Source: Persicaria tinctoria
Taxonomy: Eukaryota; Streptophyta; Magnoliopsida; Caryophyllales; Polygonaceae
Direction of reading: 5' to 3'
DNA length: 64,000 nucleotides
Assembly (NCBI GenBank): GCA_037127255.1
Contig: JBANSL010000002.1
Span: 40,340,892 to 40,404,891, forward strand
A program made the position numbers and the translations under genes. Below, piece after piece: positions 30,713 to 41,861 of the stretch (positions within the stretch are counted from its first letter, which is position 1; each line of letters opens with the position of its first letter). Below the pieces are notes generated by a model that searched no databases, was not told the origin of the DNA, and was given only the letters and a program-made list of their open reading frames with translations.

Positions 30713-30932
30713 TGACACATAACTTATTTTAACATGGTTTGATAAAGTAAAATAAATCAACCACAATGCACAAAAATAATAATCAACTGAACCATAACAT
30801 CTATGTAGATATGTCCTCAGCGCAAGTTTCTACAAACTATACATTGTGAAAAGTTTCTTTATAAACTACATTAGCAGTAGGTTAAAAAGTTAGAATGTTC
30901 ATCACATATTACAATCTAAATTTAAACTTCTC

Positions 30933-31099
30933 CTAGACGCCACCCGCAATATATAACTGGTCATAACTGAACACCGAATATAAACCAACTTGTGATAGCA
31001 ATTGCCCTTGACTTTTGTTGATTGTTATACCAAAACACGTCAAGAAAGGAAATTGATTTCTTTCAAACTGTATGGGCATAGTTGGATCTGAGTAAGTTA
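30933..31099 (-). pseudogene. Helitron helicase (RepHel) C-terminal fragment
   Basis: The minus strand encodes SDPTMPIQFERNQFPF, then CFGITINKSQGQLLSQVGLY and DQLYIAGGV. This is the end of the Pif1-like helicase domain of plant Helitrons, with the conserved INKSQGQ block. The fragment stops where the fold-back MITE begins (31109), so the insertion split the helicase remnant. Compare the longer copy at 50488-50831. Confidence 0.85.
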
Positions 31100-31108
31100 T
31101 AATCATAA

Positions 31109-31650
31109 GGGAAAATGGCAGAAAACCACCCCTTAAATATGGGTCTTTGCAGAAACCCACCCCTTAAAATTGAAATTGCAGAAAACCACCCCTTAAACCC
31201 ATTTTATAGGTAAATAACCACCCACAACCTTTTTTCCGTTAGGTTTCCGTTTAAAACGATGAAAAGTCATTTTTACCCCTCCCTTTTAATGTGATTTTAA
31301 TGAAAGAAAAATTTATGAATTGAAATAAATTAATAAAATATATTTATCCATCCCGTTTAATGAGAGAAAAAAAAATGGTATTCTATTAAAATAACATTTA
31401 AAAGGATGGATAAATATATTTTATTAATTCATTTCAATTCATACATTTTTCTCTCATTAAAATCACATTAAAAGGGATGGGTAAAAATGACTTTTCATCG
31501 TTTTAAACGGAAACGTAAAAGGAAAAAAAGGTTATGGGTGGCGATTTACCTACAAAATGAGTTTAAGGGGTGGTTTTCTGCAATTTTAATTTTAAGGGGG
31601 GGTTTTCTGCAAAGACCCATATTTAAATGGTGGTTTTCTGCCATTTTTCC
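31109..31650. mobile_element. Mutator-like fold-back MITE (542 bp)
   Basis: A 9-bp TSD TAATCATAA (31100-31108 and 31651-31659), the Mutator hallmark. The ends are GGGAAAATGGCAGAAAACCACC and GGAAAAATGGCAGAAAACCACC in inverted orientation. The two halves are inverted copies over nearly their full length of about 260 bp each, so transcripts would fold into a long hairpin. Short internal repeats of AAAACCACCCCTTAAA occur near each end. Confidence 0.92.
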
Positions 31651-31902
31651 TAATCATAAATAACAGTTGAGATTACAATAATACAAATCAATCAAGATTT
31701 GAGTCATGGCGAATAAGACGTTGCTCAAGTAAATACACAACCTTCGAATAACCATAACCGATCTGCTCAATTTATAGAGAATTATGAGAACTTGAAATAA
31801 TCTTACATGGTCCAAAATGTAAAAGAAGAAGTATTTAAATAGAAATGAAAATAAGTGGGGAGGGACGGTTACTAAGGTAGTGGACAAAGTTAGTTACGAA
31901 AA

Positions 31903-32157
31903 GTTTTTTTTTTTATGACGTGGAGGTTCCGAGGTTATCGACTAGTCCTCCACGGGCCGAGCAGTAGCCTGCAAAGCACTCGAGCCGGGTAAGCCAAGCG
32001 GCAAGCCGCAAGACAGGCTAACCCATGCCAAGGCAAACCAAGGCATGAGTACCCACTCAAGCACAAATTGCACCTAGTGGGATTAGAACCCTTGACCTCA
32101 TGGTAGTGAGGCACAAGGAAGCACCTCACTCTTACCACTAGGGCAAGAGGTCATTGG
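31903..32157 (-). mobile_element. tRNA-derived SINE, copy 1
   Basis: In minus sense: CTCTTGCCCTAGTGGTAAGAG (A-box region), GGTCAAGGGTTCTAATCCC (B box), a body ending GTCGATAACCTCGGAACCTC, and a poly(A) tail. The TSD TAGTTACGAAAA lies at 31891-31902 and 32158-32169. Same family as 43591-43823. Transcription would be by RNA polymerase III from the internal boxes. Confidence 0.88.
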
Positions 32158-32237
32158 TAGTTACGAAAATGATTTAATTTTATTTTAAAATAGGTAGTGG
32201 GATTTAAATTAGAAATTTTAATACACTAACCGTTTAA

Positions 32238-32949
32238 TCTATATCTATATAAACTCTTAATTTAGACGAGTTAAGGATGATGTGTCAATCTTATAGGCAT
32301 TTTAGGAGTTTTAACTAATCATTTTTTCTGCTATTTTTCTTTGATTTTCTTTATTTCTCCTTTCTTCTTATTTTTCCTTTAATTCTTTTTTTTTTCTTTA
32401 ACTTTACTAATTATCTATATCTATATTTATCTATATCAACTCTTAATTTATAAGAGTTAAGGATGATGTGTCAATCTTAGAGGAATTTTAAGAGTCTTAA
32501 CTAATAATTTTTTTGCCATTTCTCTTTGATTTTCTTCATTTCTCCTTTCTTCTTATTTTTCCTTTAATTCTCTTTTTTTCTTTAACTTTACTAATTATTG
32601 GGCTTAATTCAAAACATCAAATTGAATCTAATATAACTATTGGGATTAATCAAATTTATTTACTAACTATTGGGCTTAATTCAAAACATTGAATATAAAA
32701 ATTGATTATGATACATAACATTTAAACAATGTTATAATGATATTAATATTATTATTAATAAGTAATTTAAAATATCTATATTTATGTATTATTCTTTACA
32801 TAAGATTTTAAAAAAATAATTTTCTGAGATAATTATAAGATACATTTATCGTAAAGTTATTTATGATTTTTATCTTAACATTTTATAATATTTTTAAATA
32901 TAATATTTTAGTTTAAAAAAAACGCGTCATGGCGCGAGAATCGTACTAG
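32238..32949 (+). mobile_element. Non-autonomous Helitron 3 (712 bp)
   Basis: The 5' end TCTATATCTATATAAA follows an A. The 3' end has the hairpin CGCGTCATGGCGCG and CTAG at 32946-32949 followed by T, as expected for insertion between A and T. No ORF. The first about 176 bp are duplicated in tandem (32238-32413 and 32414-32600), so there are two candidate 5' termini. Confidence 0.78.
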
Positions 32950-33623
32950 TTTTATTTTAAACTAAAAAAATGATAGGAAGGAGAAACAAAACCCACCACA
33001 ATTTCTCTACTTCCCCACGCTTAGAATCACTCCCACACGACCACACTCACCTGTCCTCCGTTCATCACACTTTTTACTGTCTTGAGAAATGATAAATCAC
33101 TTACAGTTAACCAAATTGTTTTTAGATTTGTACCTATGACGAAACACAAAACTCTCAACCAAAACCAATTTGTACATATATATACCGTTTAAACCCCTCC
33201 CAGCGTTTAAATGCACATAAGATATGTGCTATGTTGCCGCTCTATTATGAAGAAATGTCATCTTGTCTTTGATATGCCTACAATTTTTTTAAAAAAATGG
33301 TTACAAGAAAACAATAATATCAATGGCATGGAGCTCTCTGAATTATATTAATATATAACTATAAAATTTTATCAACATAAAACTACATTGTAGATATAAC
33401 TATATATATACCGTTTAAACCCCTCCCAACGTTTAAATGCACAGAAGATATGTGCTATGTTGCCGCTCTATTATGAAGAAATGTCATATTGCCTTTGATA
33501 TGCCTACATTTTTTTTAAAAAAAATGGTTACAAGAAAACAATAATATCAATGGCATGGAGCTCTCTGAATTATATTAATATATAACTATAAAATTATATC
33601 AACATAAAACTACATTATAGATA

Positions 33624-33667
<44 letters not shown>

Positions 33668-34172
33668 AACATTACATTTACAAATACATCATATTAATAT
33701 TCTAAATTATATTAATATCTATCTATAAAAATATATCAACATAAACTATTCTTTTTTTTTTACTTTAATGTATTCATTATGTTAAATTTTGATAATTAAA
33801 ATATATTCATTTTGACTTTAATATATTAACGTTTTCCATGATTTATTTTAGTTATGTTAAATTTATATCTATAAAATTAAAATATATTTTAGTTATTTTG
33901 ACTTTAATGTATTCATTTTGAAAATCTTGGAAAAGATGAAAAAGAATCATACGAAATGTGGGTCAGATTGCCTTAGAGAGAGAAGTGATTTCACCATTTG
34001 AATTGCCGCCATTGAGCTTGAACGAGAGCTGCTAATTTTTTTAGTATGTAAAGAGCATCTAACACAATTTCACAGACTCCTGCTAGTAAATGTAACATGA
34101 TTCTGACTCACACCAACACATTTGTAAAATCTTTATAAACTTTCATTTTGTTATTTCAAAGTTAAAGCAAAC
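32950..34172. repeat. AT-rich spacer with a tandem 226-bp duplication and (TA)n
   Basis: Two copies of a 226-bp unit (about 33175-33400 and 33401-33626) share CCGTTTAAACCCCTCCC, GTTGCCGCTCTATTATG and GGCATGGAGCTCTCTG, with few differences. A (TA)n tract follows (33628-33661). No coding region recognised. Confidence 0.75.
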
Positions 34173-34214
34173 AACATATAACACCCATTTATCAGAGATC
34201 TATTTTCTAAAGGA

Positions 34215-34379
34215 TTGCTATGGCTAGTTGGTAATGGAAAAACTATTAATGTATATGCTTCGGTCAAAATTGGGTTGCAACCTCAGATTGGGTGCATTCT
34301 GAGGAATAATTATGCTCAAGTTATTCGGATACATAAATGTAATGTTAGGATGAGTTCTGTCATTCTAGCAGAAGCTTTT
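34215..34379 (+). pseudogene. LINE ORF2 C-terminal fragment, first half (zinc-binding edge and RNase H start)
   Basis: Encodes LWLVGNGKTINVY, which resembles the start of the reverse-transcriptase zinc-binding region, joined directly to an RNase H-like start (IGCILRNNYAQVIRIHKC) and SSVILAEAF. The segment normally between these blocks is missing, so an internal deletion preceded the LTR-element insertion. The frame continues at 38804. Confidence 0.72.
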
Positions 34380-35327
34380 TGTAAAGACCGAAAAATTTAA
34401 AACTATTATTTTATTTAAATAATTATTATATTTTATTCGATACGGAAAGTTTCGAAAATATTTGTCCTCGAGCAATTTATTTTGTTTGAAATCATTCAAA
34501 GTAAATTCCGGCATAATTTTAAATTGGACTTTTGGACTGATTTTATTCCGCTTTTATGTTCTGAGGTTGGAAAAAAATAATAATTAAATTACTTACCAAA
34601 AGTTTATTAATATATTTTGGTTCCGAGAATTCGAAATAAATTTTAAATGAGTCGAAATTGGGTCGAGAGAGCGGGTTGCAAGGTTTATATTTCGGGTATT
34701 TTGAATTTTGACTATGGGACCACAATTTCTTTATTTTTCTCGTCCACATGTCTTTATCCCCTTTTCCTCTGGTTCTTTTAGGAGGGAGCAGCTCCAATTT
34801 CCACTCTTCTTCATTGTCCATCAGACCAGCCAAATGCAGAATCCCTATGCCTCTAAAAATGGAAAACAAACAAATCCCCTCTGCCCTCTTGCTGCAACCG
34901 ATCAGACCACCTACAACCCATCTTTCATCTTTTTAGATCTGAAGATGCATCACCAACCAAACCAAATCCTAAGGGTAACAGTGTAACACTCCCTCCTCCC
35001 CCTCTTTTTCCTCTCTACTGTTGTCGATGGACCAGCACCTTCGATCCCTCCTCTGTTCTCCAGATCACCACCTCCATTCTCCGGTTGCATCACACCCATC
35101 ACCATTTCCGATTCCAGCCACCACCTTTCTCCTCGCTGATCTTCGTCTAGCAGCCGCCAAATCGTCGTCGCCGCCGTTGAAGGGACACCACCGAAGCTGC
35201 TCTTACCCTCCTCCTTCTCCCTTCACATCATAGCAGCAGCTAGCCTCTCCTTCAACGATCAAGACGAACCCCGAGCAGCCCAGGAGCAGCTGTGGACCCG
35301 GAACCACCGAGACTCCTCCTTCCCCTT

Positions 35328-35570
35328 TGATTTATGATATAACTGAAAGGTCAAAGTAAGGGTGTGGTAGGGGCCCATATCGCATACTTACTACGGCCAA
35401 TTGGGGATATTATGATCACGTCAAGGGTGTTGTAAGGGTCTCATACGGCCCCTATGAGATGCTTACAGAATCAATGGCATGATCTTTGGACTCACCAATT
35501 TAAAACTTCATCCCCTTGTTTTAGAGTGATTTTAGTCTCGGGGACGAGACTTGTTTTTAAAGGTGGATGA
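35328..35570 (+). other. Remaining 3' interior of element C with both conserved hairpins
   Basis: Aligned by eye with 15420-15675 of LARD A: GTGTGGTAGGGGCCCATAT, GGGGATATTATGATCACG, GAGATGCTTAC, TTGGACTCACCAATTT. Hairpin 1 is at 35439-35459, hairpin 2 at 35534-35551, PPT at 35554-35570. Confidence 0.85.
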
Positions 35571-38500
35571 TGTAAAGACCGAAAAATTTAAAACTATTAT
35601 TTTATTTAAATAATTATTATATTTGATTCGATACGGAAAGTTTCGAAAATATTTGTCCTCGAGCAATTTATTTTGTTTGAAATCATTCGAAGTAAATTCC
35701 GGCATAATTTTAAATTGGACTTTCGGACTGATTTTATTCCGTTTTTATGTTCTGAGGTTGGAAAAAAATAATAATTAAATTACTTAGCAAAAGTTTATTA
35801 ATATATTTTGGTTCCGAGAATTCGATTTAAATTTTAAATGAGTCGAAATTGGGTCGAGTGAGCGGGTTGCAAGGTTTAGATTTCGGGTATTTTGAATTTT
35901 GACTATGGGACCACAATTTCTTTATTTTTCTCGTCCACATGTCTTTATCACCTTTTCCTCTGGTTCTTTTAGGAGGGAGCAGCTCCAATTTCCACTCTTT
36001 TTCATTGTCCATCGGACTAGCCAAATGCAGAATCCCTATGCCTCTAAAAATGGAAAACAAACAAATCCCCTCTTCCCTCTTGCTGCAACCGATCAGACCA
36101 CCTACAACCCATTTTTCATCTTTTTAGATCTGAAGATGCATCACCAACCAAACCAAATCCTAAGGGTAACAGTGTAACACTCCCTCCTCCCCCTCTTTTT
36201 CCTCTCTACTGTTGTCGATGGACCAGCACCTTCGATCCCTCCTCTGTTCTCCAGATCACCACCTCCATTCTCCGGTTGCATCACACCCATCACCATTTCC
36301 GATTCCAGCCACCACCTTTCTCCTCGCTGATCTTCGTCCAGCAGCCGCCAAATCGTCGTCGCCGCCGTTGAAGGGACACCACCGAAGCTGCTCTTACCCT
36401 CCTCCTTCTCCCTTCACATCATAGCAGCATCTAGCCTCTCCTTCAACGATCAAGACGAACCCCGAGCAGCCCAGGAGCAGCTGTGGACCCGGAACCACCG
36501 AGACTCCTCCTTCCCCTCTTTCTTCCCTGTTTCGACTCAATATGAGCGGTAAGCCATCCGTTCTTCCCCTTTCACTCAATTCGTAGATAAAGGTTCACCT
36601 TTAACCCTCGATCAACTTTCCTAGGACGAGATTTCTTGATTCCATCTCTGTTGAAGCCAATTGCGCCTCCGACGACCCTTCCCGGCGAAGAGCTTCGATC
36701 TCGGTGAGCCATCTTTCCCTCCTTTCTCTGCCTGCGTTTGAGTCTTGTTGGGTCTGTGGTGGTCGGGGAGAGTTTTCGATCAGATCAGGGGTGGTTGGGT
36801 TGAGAACGGAGCTCCACCAAAGCCTAGGCTTCCTTCCCTTTCTATTTCGTTTTTCCGGCGAAGGTTCAGAGCAGTTGAGCGAGTCTCTTCTTTCTCTGTT
36901 GGGCTGGGCCGGATCCGTTTTCATCATCCGGGTTATATCACATTTATATGGGTTAAGCTAGGAGAGAGTTGTAAACCGGACCCTCCCTCTCTTTTCTGTT
37001 TGGATCCGGGTATACTCTTCCGGGTATGGGCCTTTTTATATTGGGCTGCTGGGTGTTCAGAAATTGTGAGTGTTCTCTTTTGCTATTTGTTATATACATA
37101 TGCGTTATACTATATACGATTACATTATGTGTATATTTAATTAAATGTTAGAGGTATTATTATTGTTATCACGTTACTTCGGATTTTCTGAAAAATATAT
37201 ATTTCTTTTTGGAATTCTATATCTGATAAAGTTATTTTGGAAGTGATATTATTGAATATGTATTGGGATGATTTAAATATGTTATTTTAGGAATATTAAA
37301 ATGATTTATTGCTATTAAATTAGAAATATGATTTCTGTTATTTTAGTTATATATATATTGATGAGAAATTACTAAAAAGGAGTTTTCAAGTTTCCCGGAA
37401 TTATCTCTTAAAGGATTTGTTGTCTTGAAAACCAAAATGCCGGAATTATTTCTATAACGTGATTGTGAGAGGTTGGTTTTAGGGATTAAATGTTTAATGT
37501 CGGATTCGACTAAGTACGATGTCAAAAGAATTGTTTTCGATATGAGTTGGCGTGACTTGAGATTTAAGAGTTTGGAAATATTGTTGGTATGATTTTATCA
37601 ATGGGTTTGATCGGAAGTAAATGGTTTTGATTTATGTTGATAGTATCGGAAAGGCTTGGAAAACGGTTTTACTATCGGTTGGTTTTGAGTATGTTGAGGA
37701 CTTGGGTTCGTATGTATGAATGATGGATCGGTAGCTTATGGAAATGGTTTGATGATAGGTGTGTATTGCTTTTGGATTGCTTTGGACTTGCATTTGGGCC
37801 ATTGCTTGTATTATCCTGTTGTTCTGCATCTTCAGGTAAGTTCCCTAGGGGCTTACTCAGGTTGGACATTCATGCCTGTTGTTCCATTTTATGTTAGGTG
37901 TTGCATATGCATAAAAGCATGCCATGTAGTATCCTGTTTAGGTTGCACTAATTGAATGAGCATCTGCTTACTTTATGCGTTTGAAACAGAACGGCCGTTA
38001 TCTGTGATAGTCCTAGAGTCTTTGCTAGGGTCATAGGGTAGCCCAGCCTCATCGAGTACCCTGAGTCAATCGAGTCATGAACTTCCTTATATTATGAGAT
38101 GCCTGCGGGCTTTATTGTGGAGCGGGTTAGGCATGCGTGCCGCCCGATTATGATGGAATGCATTCACGAGCTGGCCAGTCTTCGCCCTATAGGAAGGGGG
38201 TGGAGGTAGGAGAGGGATATGCCACTTGGCATTGTCTTGGGCCCTTTTACAGTATTTTTACACATTATTATAACTAGGAGCATGCTAGTGTGTTGACTTT
38301 CGTACTGCATTAGAGCATATTTATTAGGTATAGCACATACTATGTGGCCTCAGCGAGGACTGCCGGTCCCGCATGAGTGGCTCGATCTGACTCCTTTCCC
38401 CATTCTTTTTTTTAAGGTATTTTCTGCAGATCTTGTTTGCTCCTTGAATTGCTTCTGTGACGGGAAACCCTTTGGCGAATCGAAGAACCTAGCTAATATT

Positions 38501-38798
38501 CTAACTTGGTAAAATGGTAATCACTCGCTTATGTTTGGTTTTGACCCGGCTCTGCCCTAACGCTTTGTATCTTAACGTTGCTCCGCTTTAATTTCATTTG
38601 AATTGAATTTCACGACATAGTCTTAAGATAAGTTAAGGGTATCCAACGACCCTTCGTGGCTTTTAGGGTTTGAAATCCCTTTTTCTACTAATCCTTAAAT
38701 GAGTTTGAAACCTCGACCCGTACCTGGATTGCAAGATCCGAACAAGGGATTTCATCCCTTGAAACGTAACCCGGAAATCATAATTCTGGGCCGTTACA
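35571..38798 (+). repeat. Element C 3' LTR (3228 bp)
   Basis: The first 948 bp match 34380-35327. A CT-rich stretch (about 36180-36520) again resembles a plant 5' UTR. The terminal 900 bp (from about 37880) share blocks with LARD A and B LTRs: ACGGCCGTTATCTGTGA, CTAGGGTCATAGGG, GCTGGCCAGTCT, GTTTTGACCCGGCTCTGCC. ORFs here have no domain. Confidence 0.9.
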
Positions 38799-38803
38799 CT
38801 TTT

Positions 38804-39109
38804 GCCGTATATGCAGGTATAAGAGTGGCAGCAGAGCTTGGGATACGAAAAGTCATTGTTCAGAGTGATTGCTCGATCGTTATCAATGCAATTAATCAGG
38901 GGGGAAATATATCATGGGAGGTGGTGCAAATAGTTCAAGAAATCTGTTCATTAAGCGAAGATTTCAAGATCGTCACATTCCAGGATTCCTATAGAGAGGT
39001 GAATTGTGCAGCTGACTTTCTTGTGAAATCTCAATTGAGTTGTAATTTCATTTTGTGTTCTTGTTGTGAGTTCCAGAACATCATCATGTTAGATGATCAT
39101 GGATGTCGG
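38804..39109 (+). pseudogene. LINE ORF2 C-terminal fragment, second half (RNase H)
   Basis: Encodes AVYAGIRVAAELGIRKVIVQ, SDCSIVINAIN and FQDSYREVNCAADFLVK, the RNase H (RVT_3-type) domain with the expected order: Glu in the AE block before the insertion, Asp in SDC, and a late Asp in AADFL. It reads on from 34379 once element C and one TTCTT-type TSD copy are ignored. Confidence 0.85.
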
Positions 39110-39284
39110 TAGTACATCATACTTTTTGTCCACTGTAAAAAAAACATATAACCCCCATTTTTTTATTTAAAAAAAACCATTTCCATACATGGAAGACATT
39201 TTTGTCCTGCCAGAGTTTTTAGGTTCATGTTTGATTAGTACTTTGTTTGAGAAAGGTGAGAGTGTAGGACAATGTGTGCTGTAA

Positions 39285-39690
39285 TCTAAAACTGAAATCT
39301 GTAATCTGAAGTATTTGTTAAATCTGTAATCTGGAGTAGTTGTAATCTGAAACTTGTACCAAAATCTAAAATCTGAAACTGAAATCAATACTGAAATCTA
39401 AAACTGAAATCTGTACTGAGATGTAAATCTGAAATCTGTACAGAAAATTGCTAAAATCTGTAAACTATAAACTGAGATATAAATCTGAAATCTGTACTGA
39501 AATCTAAATTGAGATATTGTATACTAAATCTGAAATCTGTACTGAAAATTGCTGAAATCTGTAAACTATAAACTGAATTCTGGAATCTGTAAACTAAAAT
39601 CTGTAACATGAATATTTGTTGTAATCTGTAATCTATTAATCTAAAATCTGTATAGAAATTTGCTATAATCTATAAATATAAAATCTGTAA
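39285..39690. repeat. Degenerate minisatellite of AAATCTGTA/CTGAAATCTG units
   Basis: About 400 bp made almost wholly of short variants of CTGAAATCTGTA and AAATCTGTAATCTG in irregular order. No regular period over the whole tract. Confidence 0.8.
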
Positions 39691-41853
39691 AATAGGACTG
39701 TGTCGCAATTCCCCAATCTACTAGACACTTCTTTTTCCATGGACCTGAAAATAGGATGACATAGATACAAACTTCCCAATTTCCTTGATCTGCTAGGCTC
39801 TTCTTTTACAGCTACAATGACGTTGAGGCAACTCCCAATGCCACTCTCTAGCTACTCTGGAGACAGATCAGCTGCTCCATCGATTAAGGCCCCCTTTGTA
39901 GATACAAATCTAACTACAGGTCAAATTTAAAAGAAATCAAAGATATTGCATAAAGCTTAAGAGTTATTAAAAAAGAATTTATATATAAGTACAACCTCTT
40001 GCATTAGTTCATTTTCGTTAAATAAAAGGACAACTTCTTACAATGTTAATTCAGATTGTCAATGTCACGTTTGCCTTTTCAAAATAGGGAGTCACACATT
40101 TTTCATATTGATGAAGTTATATTTGATAACGAAAAATTAAATCTGAATAAACTGAAAACCATAGCATCATCATATTATATTATCGTAGCACAGCTGCTCT
40201 TCGAAGTTGAGAAACACCAGGTTTTGCCTGAATGTTTGACTCCATTATAGCGAGATAACAACCTATAGTGATAATCAAATAAAACCACATGACATTCAAA
40301 TTGAATCTATAGATTAAAATTACTAAATGACCAAAACAAATCCAAACAAATTGGGACATGAAAGCTCCATTATGTTCAAATGAGATATGATCCACTGCAA
40401 TAAAATTTATTTACTCAAACACTGTTTCTACAACTTTGGTAAAAGAACATGAAGCAAAGTGAAAACAAGGTATTTTGTTCCCTGCCACAAAATCCTATAC
40501 AATATACATGTCACCAAAGATGCTTGCTTAATACATGAAAATATCCAAGAAAGCGTAAAAAATACCCTGCCTGGAAACATGTCACAACAGGGATTATAAA
40601 TGACTTTTAACGCATTACCTCCTCTTCTTTCTTCTTCTCATGCTAATCAAAAGCAGCCTGCCTTTCTTAGCCTGAATGTTGAAATCATATCGTTAATAAC
40701 AACAAAGCAAACGGTTCTGAAGACGGGATTTTTTTTTTCTTTATGCAAGAAAGAGCACAAGTTCGTGTACCTCTTTCTGCTTGCTCCATGTCTGCAAATG
40801 TTGGGTTCAGACTGTTCTTAGGCACGGTTGGCTCATCCGTGTATCCTGGAACTGATTTGCTGCCTTCTTTGAAGCCTTTATACTAACCTAAAACTACATC
40901 ATTCAATCGTGGAGGCCTTATGGAGCGCAAAACCTTCACCTCGTTATATCATTTGTATAAGATCCGAATTTAGACGACACTAGCAATTTAGCAAATAGAT
41001 GTTGTAGTGCAACAACCACTGATTGGTTTAATACCTTTTCATTCCTCATATCCTCTACATCTATGATGATTGGCGTCTCCATCGCAAATAACGCTAGCAA
41101 ATGCAGAAAATGATTTTGCACTGTGTCCTGGATGATTCCATAGTTGTCGAAACATTCAGAACATTAAAGAGGAAGATGTTGATTTTTTGTTCATATATTT
41201 TATCCTACCTGGCAAAGAGTACCATACGTTGCAACGCTGTTTCCTTCTGCAAAGCTGGAAGTTCTTCAAATTCAGAAGCAGTGTAAGAGTGTCCGACAAA
41301 TTGAAAAATCAGGATATAATTCAATTAGAGTATTGAGCACATCCTCATGTGGCCAACCCTAAACCAAGGCCTTCCTTCAATTAGAGTATTGAGCACAAAT
41401 TGAAAAATCCTAGAATTGGAGCCCAAATCAAATGAATTTGATTAACCCTAAACATCAACCAAGGCCTTCCTCTTGTGGCCAACCCTAAACCACAAGAAAT
41501 ATCAATCTTAAATCATAAATCTGCACCAATTTCAGTAAATAAAAGGCCAACAATTTCAATTTCAATTTCAATGACACCACCAACAAATCAGCCCATTTAC
41601 CGATAACACCACAAATCTACACCAATTTCAGCAAATAGGAGAAAGCAATTTCATACCGTTACGGGAGTCGAGGTCGAGAGTCAAACGGTGACGGTTTTTG
41701 ATCTGAGCATTGAAGCACAGATGTAGCTCTTTGAGGGGTAGTACCTCAGTCTATGATAGCAGCGAGGGTGGCTAGCCGAGGGTCGACAATGGTGACGGCA
41801 GCGAGCAAGTGTGGCGACAGGAGTGGATACCAGCGGTTGTGACTTGTGAGAGA
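39691..41853. other. Unassigned region, no gene recognised
   Basis: Only ORFs under 75 codons without known domains. A minus-strand ORF at 41121-40936 (METPIIIDVEDMRNEKVLN) reads like real protein but matches nothing I recognise. Short scrambled duplications occur at 41299-41490 (see findings). Confidence 0.4.
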
Positions 41854-41861
41854 GTCAGGGT

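Larger units (their letters stand above)
30472..32237 (-). mobile_element. Helitron 1 remnant (3' end and helicase tail); right limit uncertain
   Basis: The minus strand ends with a hairpin CGTGCG-TA-GCGCACG and then TTCTAGG-CTAG at 30475-30472, followed by T, the hallmark of a Helitron 3' end. A Pif1-type helicase C-terminal fragment lies inside (31160-30933). No 5' TC terminus was found, so the right limit is only an upper bound set by the next element. Nested in it are a Stowaway-like MITE, a fold-back MITE and a SINE. Confidence 0.65.
34380..38798 (+). mobile_element. Element C: LARD-family LTR element with deleted 5' LTR end and interior
   Basis: TSD CTTTT (34375-34379 and 38799-38803). 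Ends TGTAAAGACCG and GGGCCGTTACA. It consists of the first about 948 bp of a 5' LTR (34380-35327), the last about 243 bp of the interior (35328-35570) and a full 3228-bp 3' LTR (35571-38798). A single deletion therefore removed roughly 2.3 kb of LTR, the PBS and nearly all the interior. By eye the shared LTR parts differ by about 2%, so it is older than LARD A. Related to LARD A and B by ends, PPT, 3' interior and LTR 3' block. Confidence 0.92.
34191..39142 (+). mobile_element. 5'-truncated LINE tail, interrupted by element C
   Basis: An 18-bp TSD with one mismatch (AACATATAACACCCATTT at 34173-34190, AACATATAACCCCCATTT at 39143-39160) and an A-rich end (39136-39142) show a LINE insertion. Only about 530 bp of LINE remain: 34191-34379 and 38804-39142. 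The encoded fragments are the C-terminal RNase H domain of a plant L1-type ORF2. Confidence 0.82.

Noticed and set aside
32095..32157. tRNA gene on the minus strand
   Set aside because: The A and B boxes belong to a SINE with TSD and poly(A). The acceptor stem does not pair.
33628..33661. (TA)n tract as a regulatory or origin signal
   Set aside because: It follows a tandem duplication and looks like an ordinary microsatellite; nothing else supports a function.
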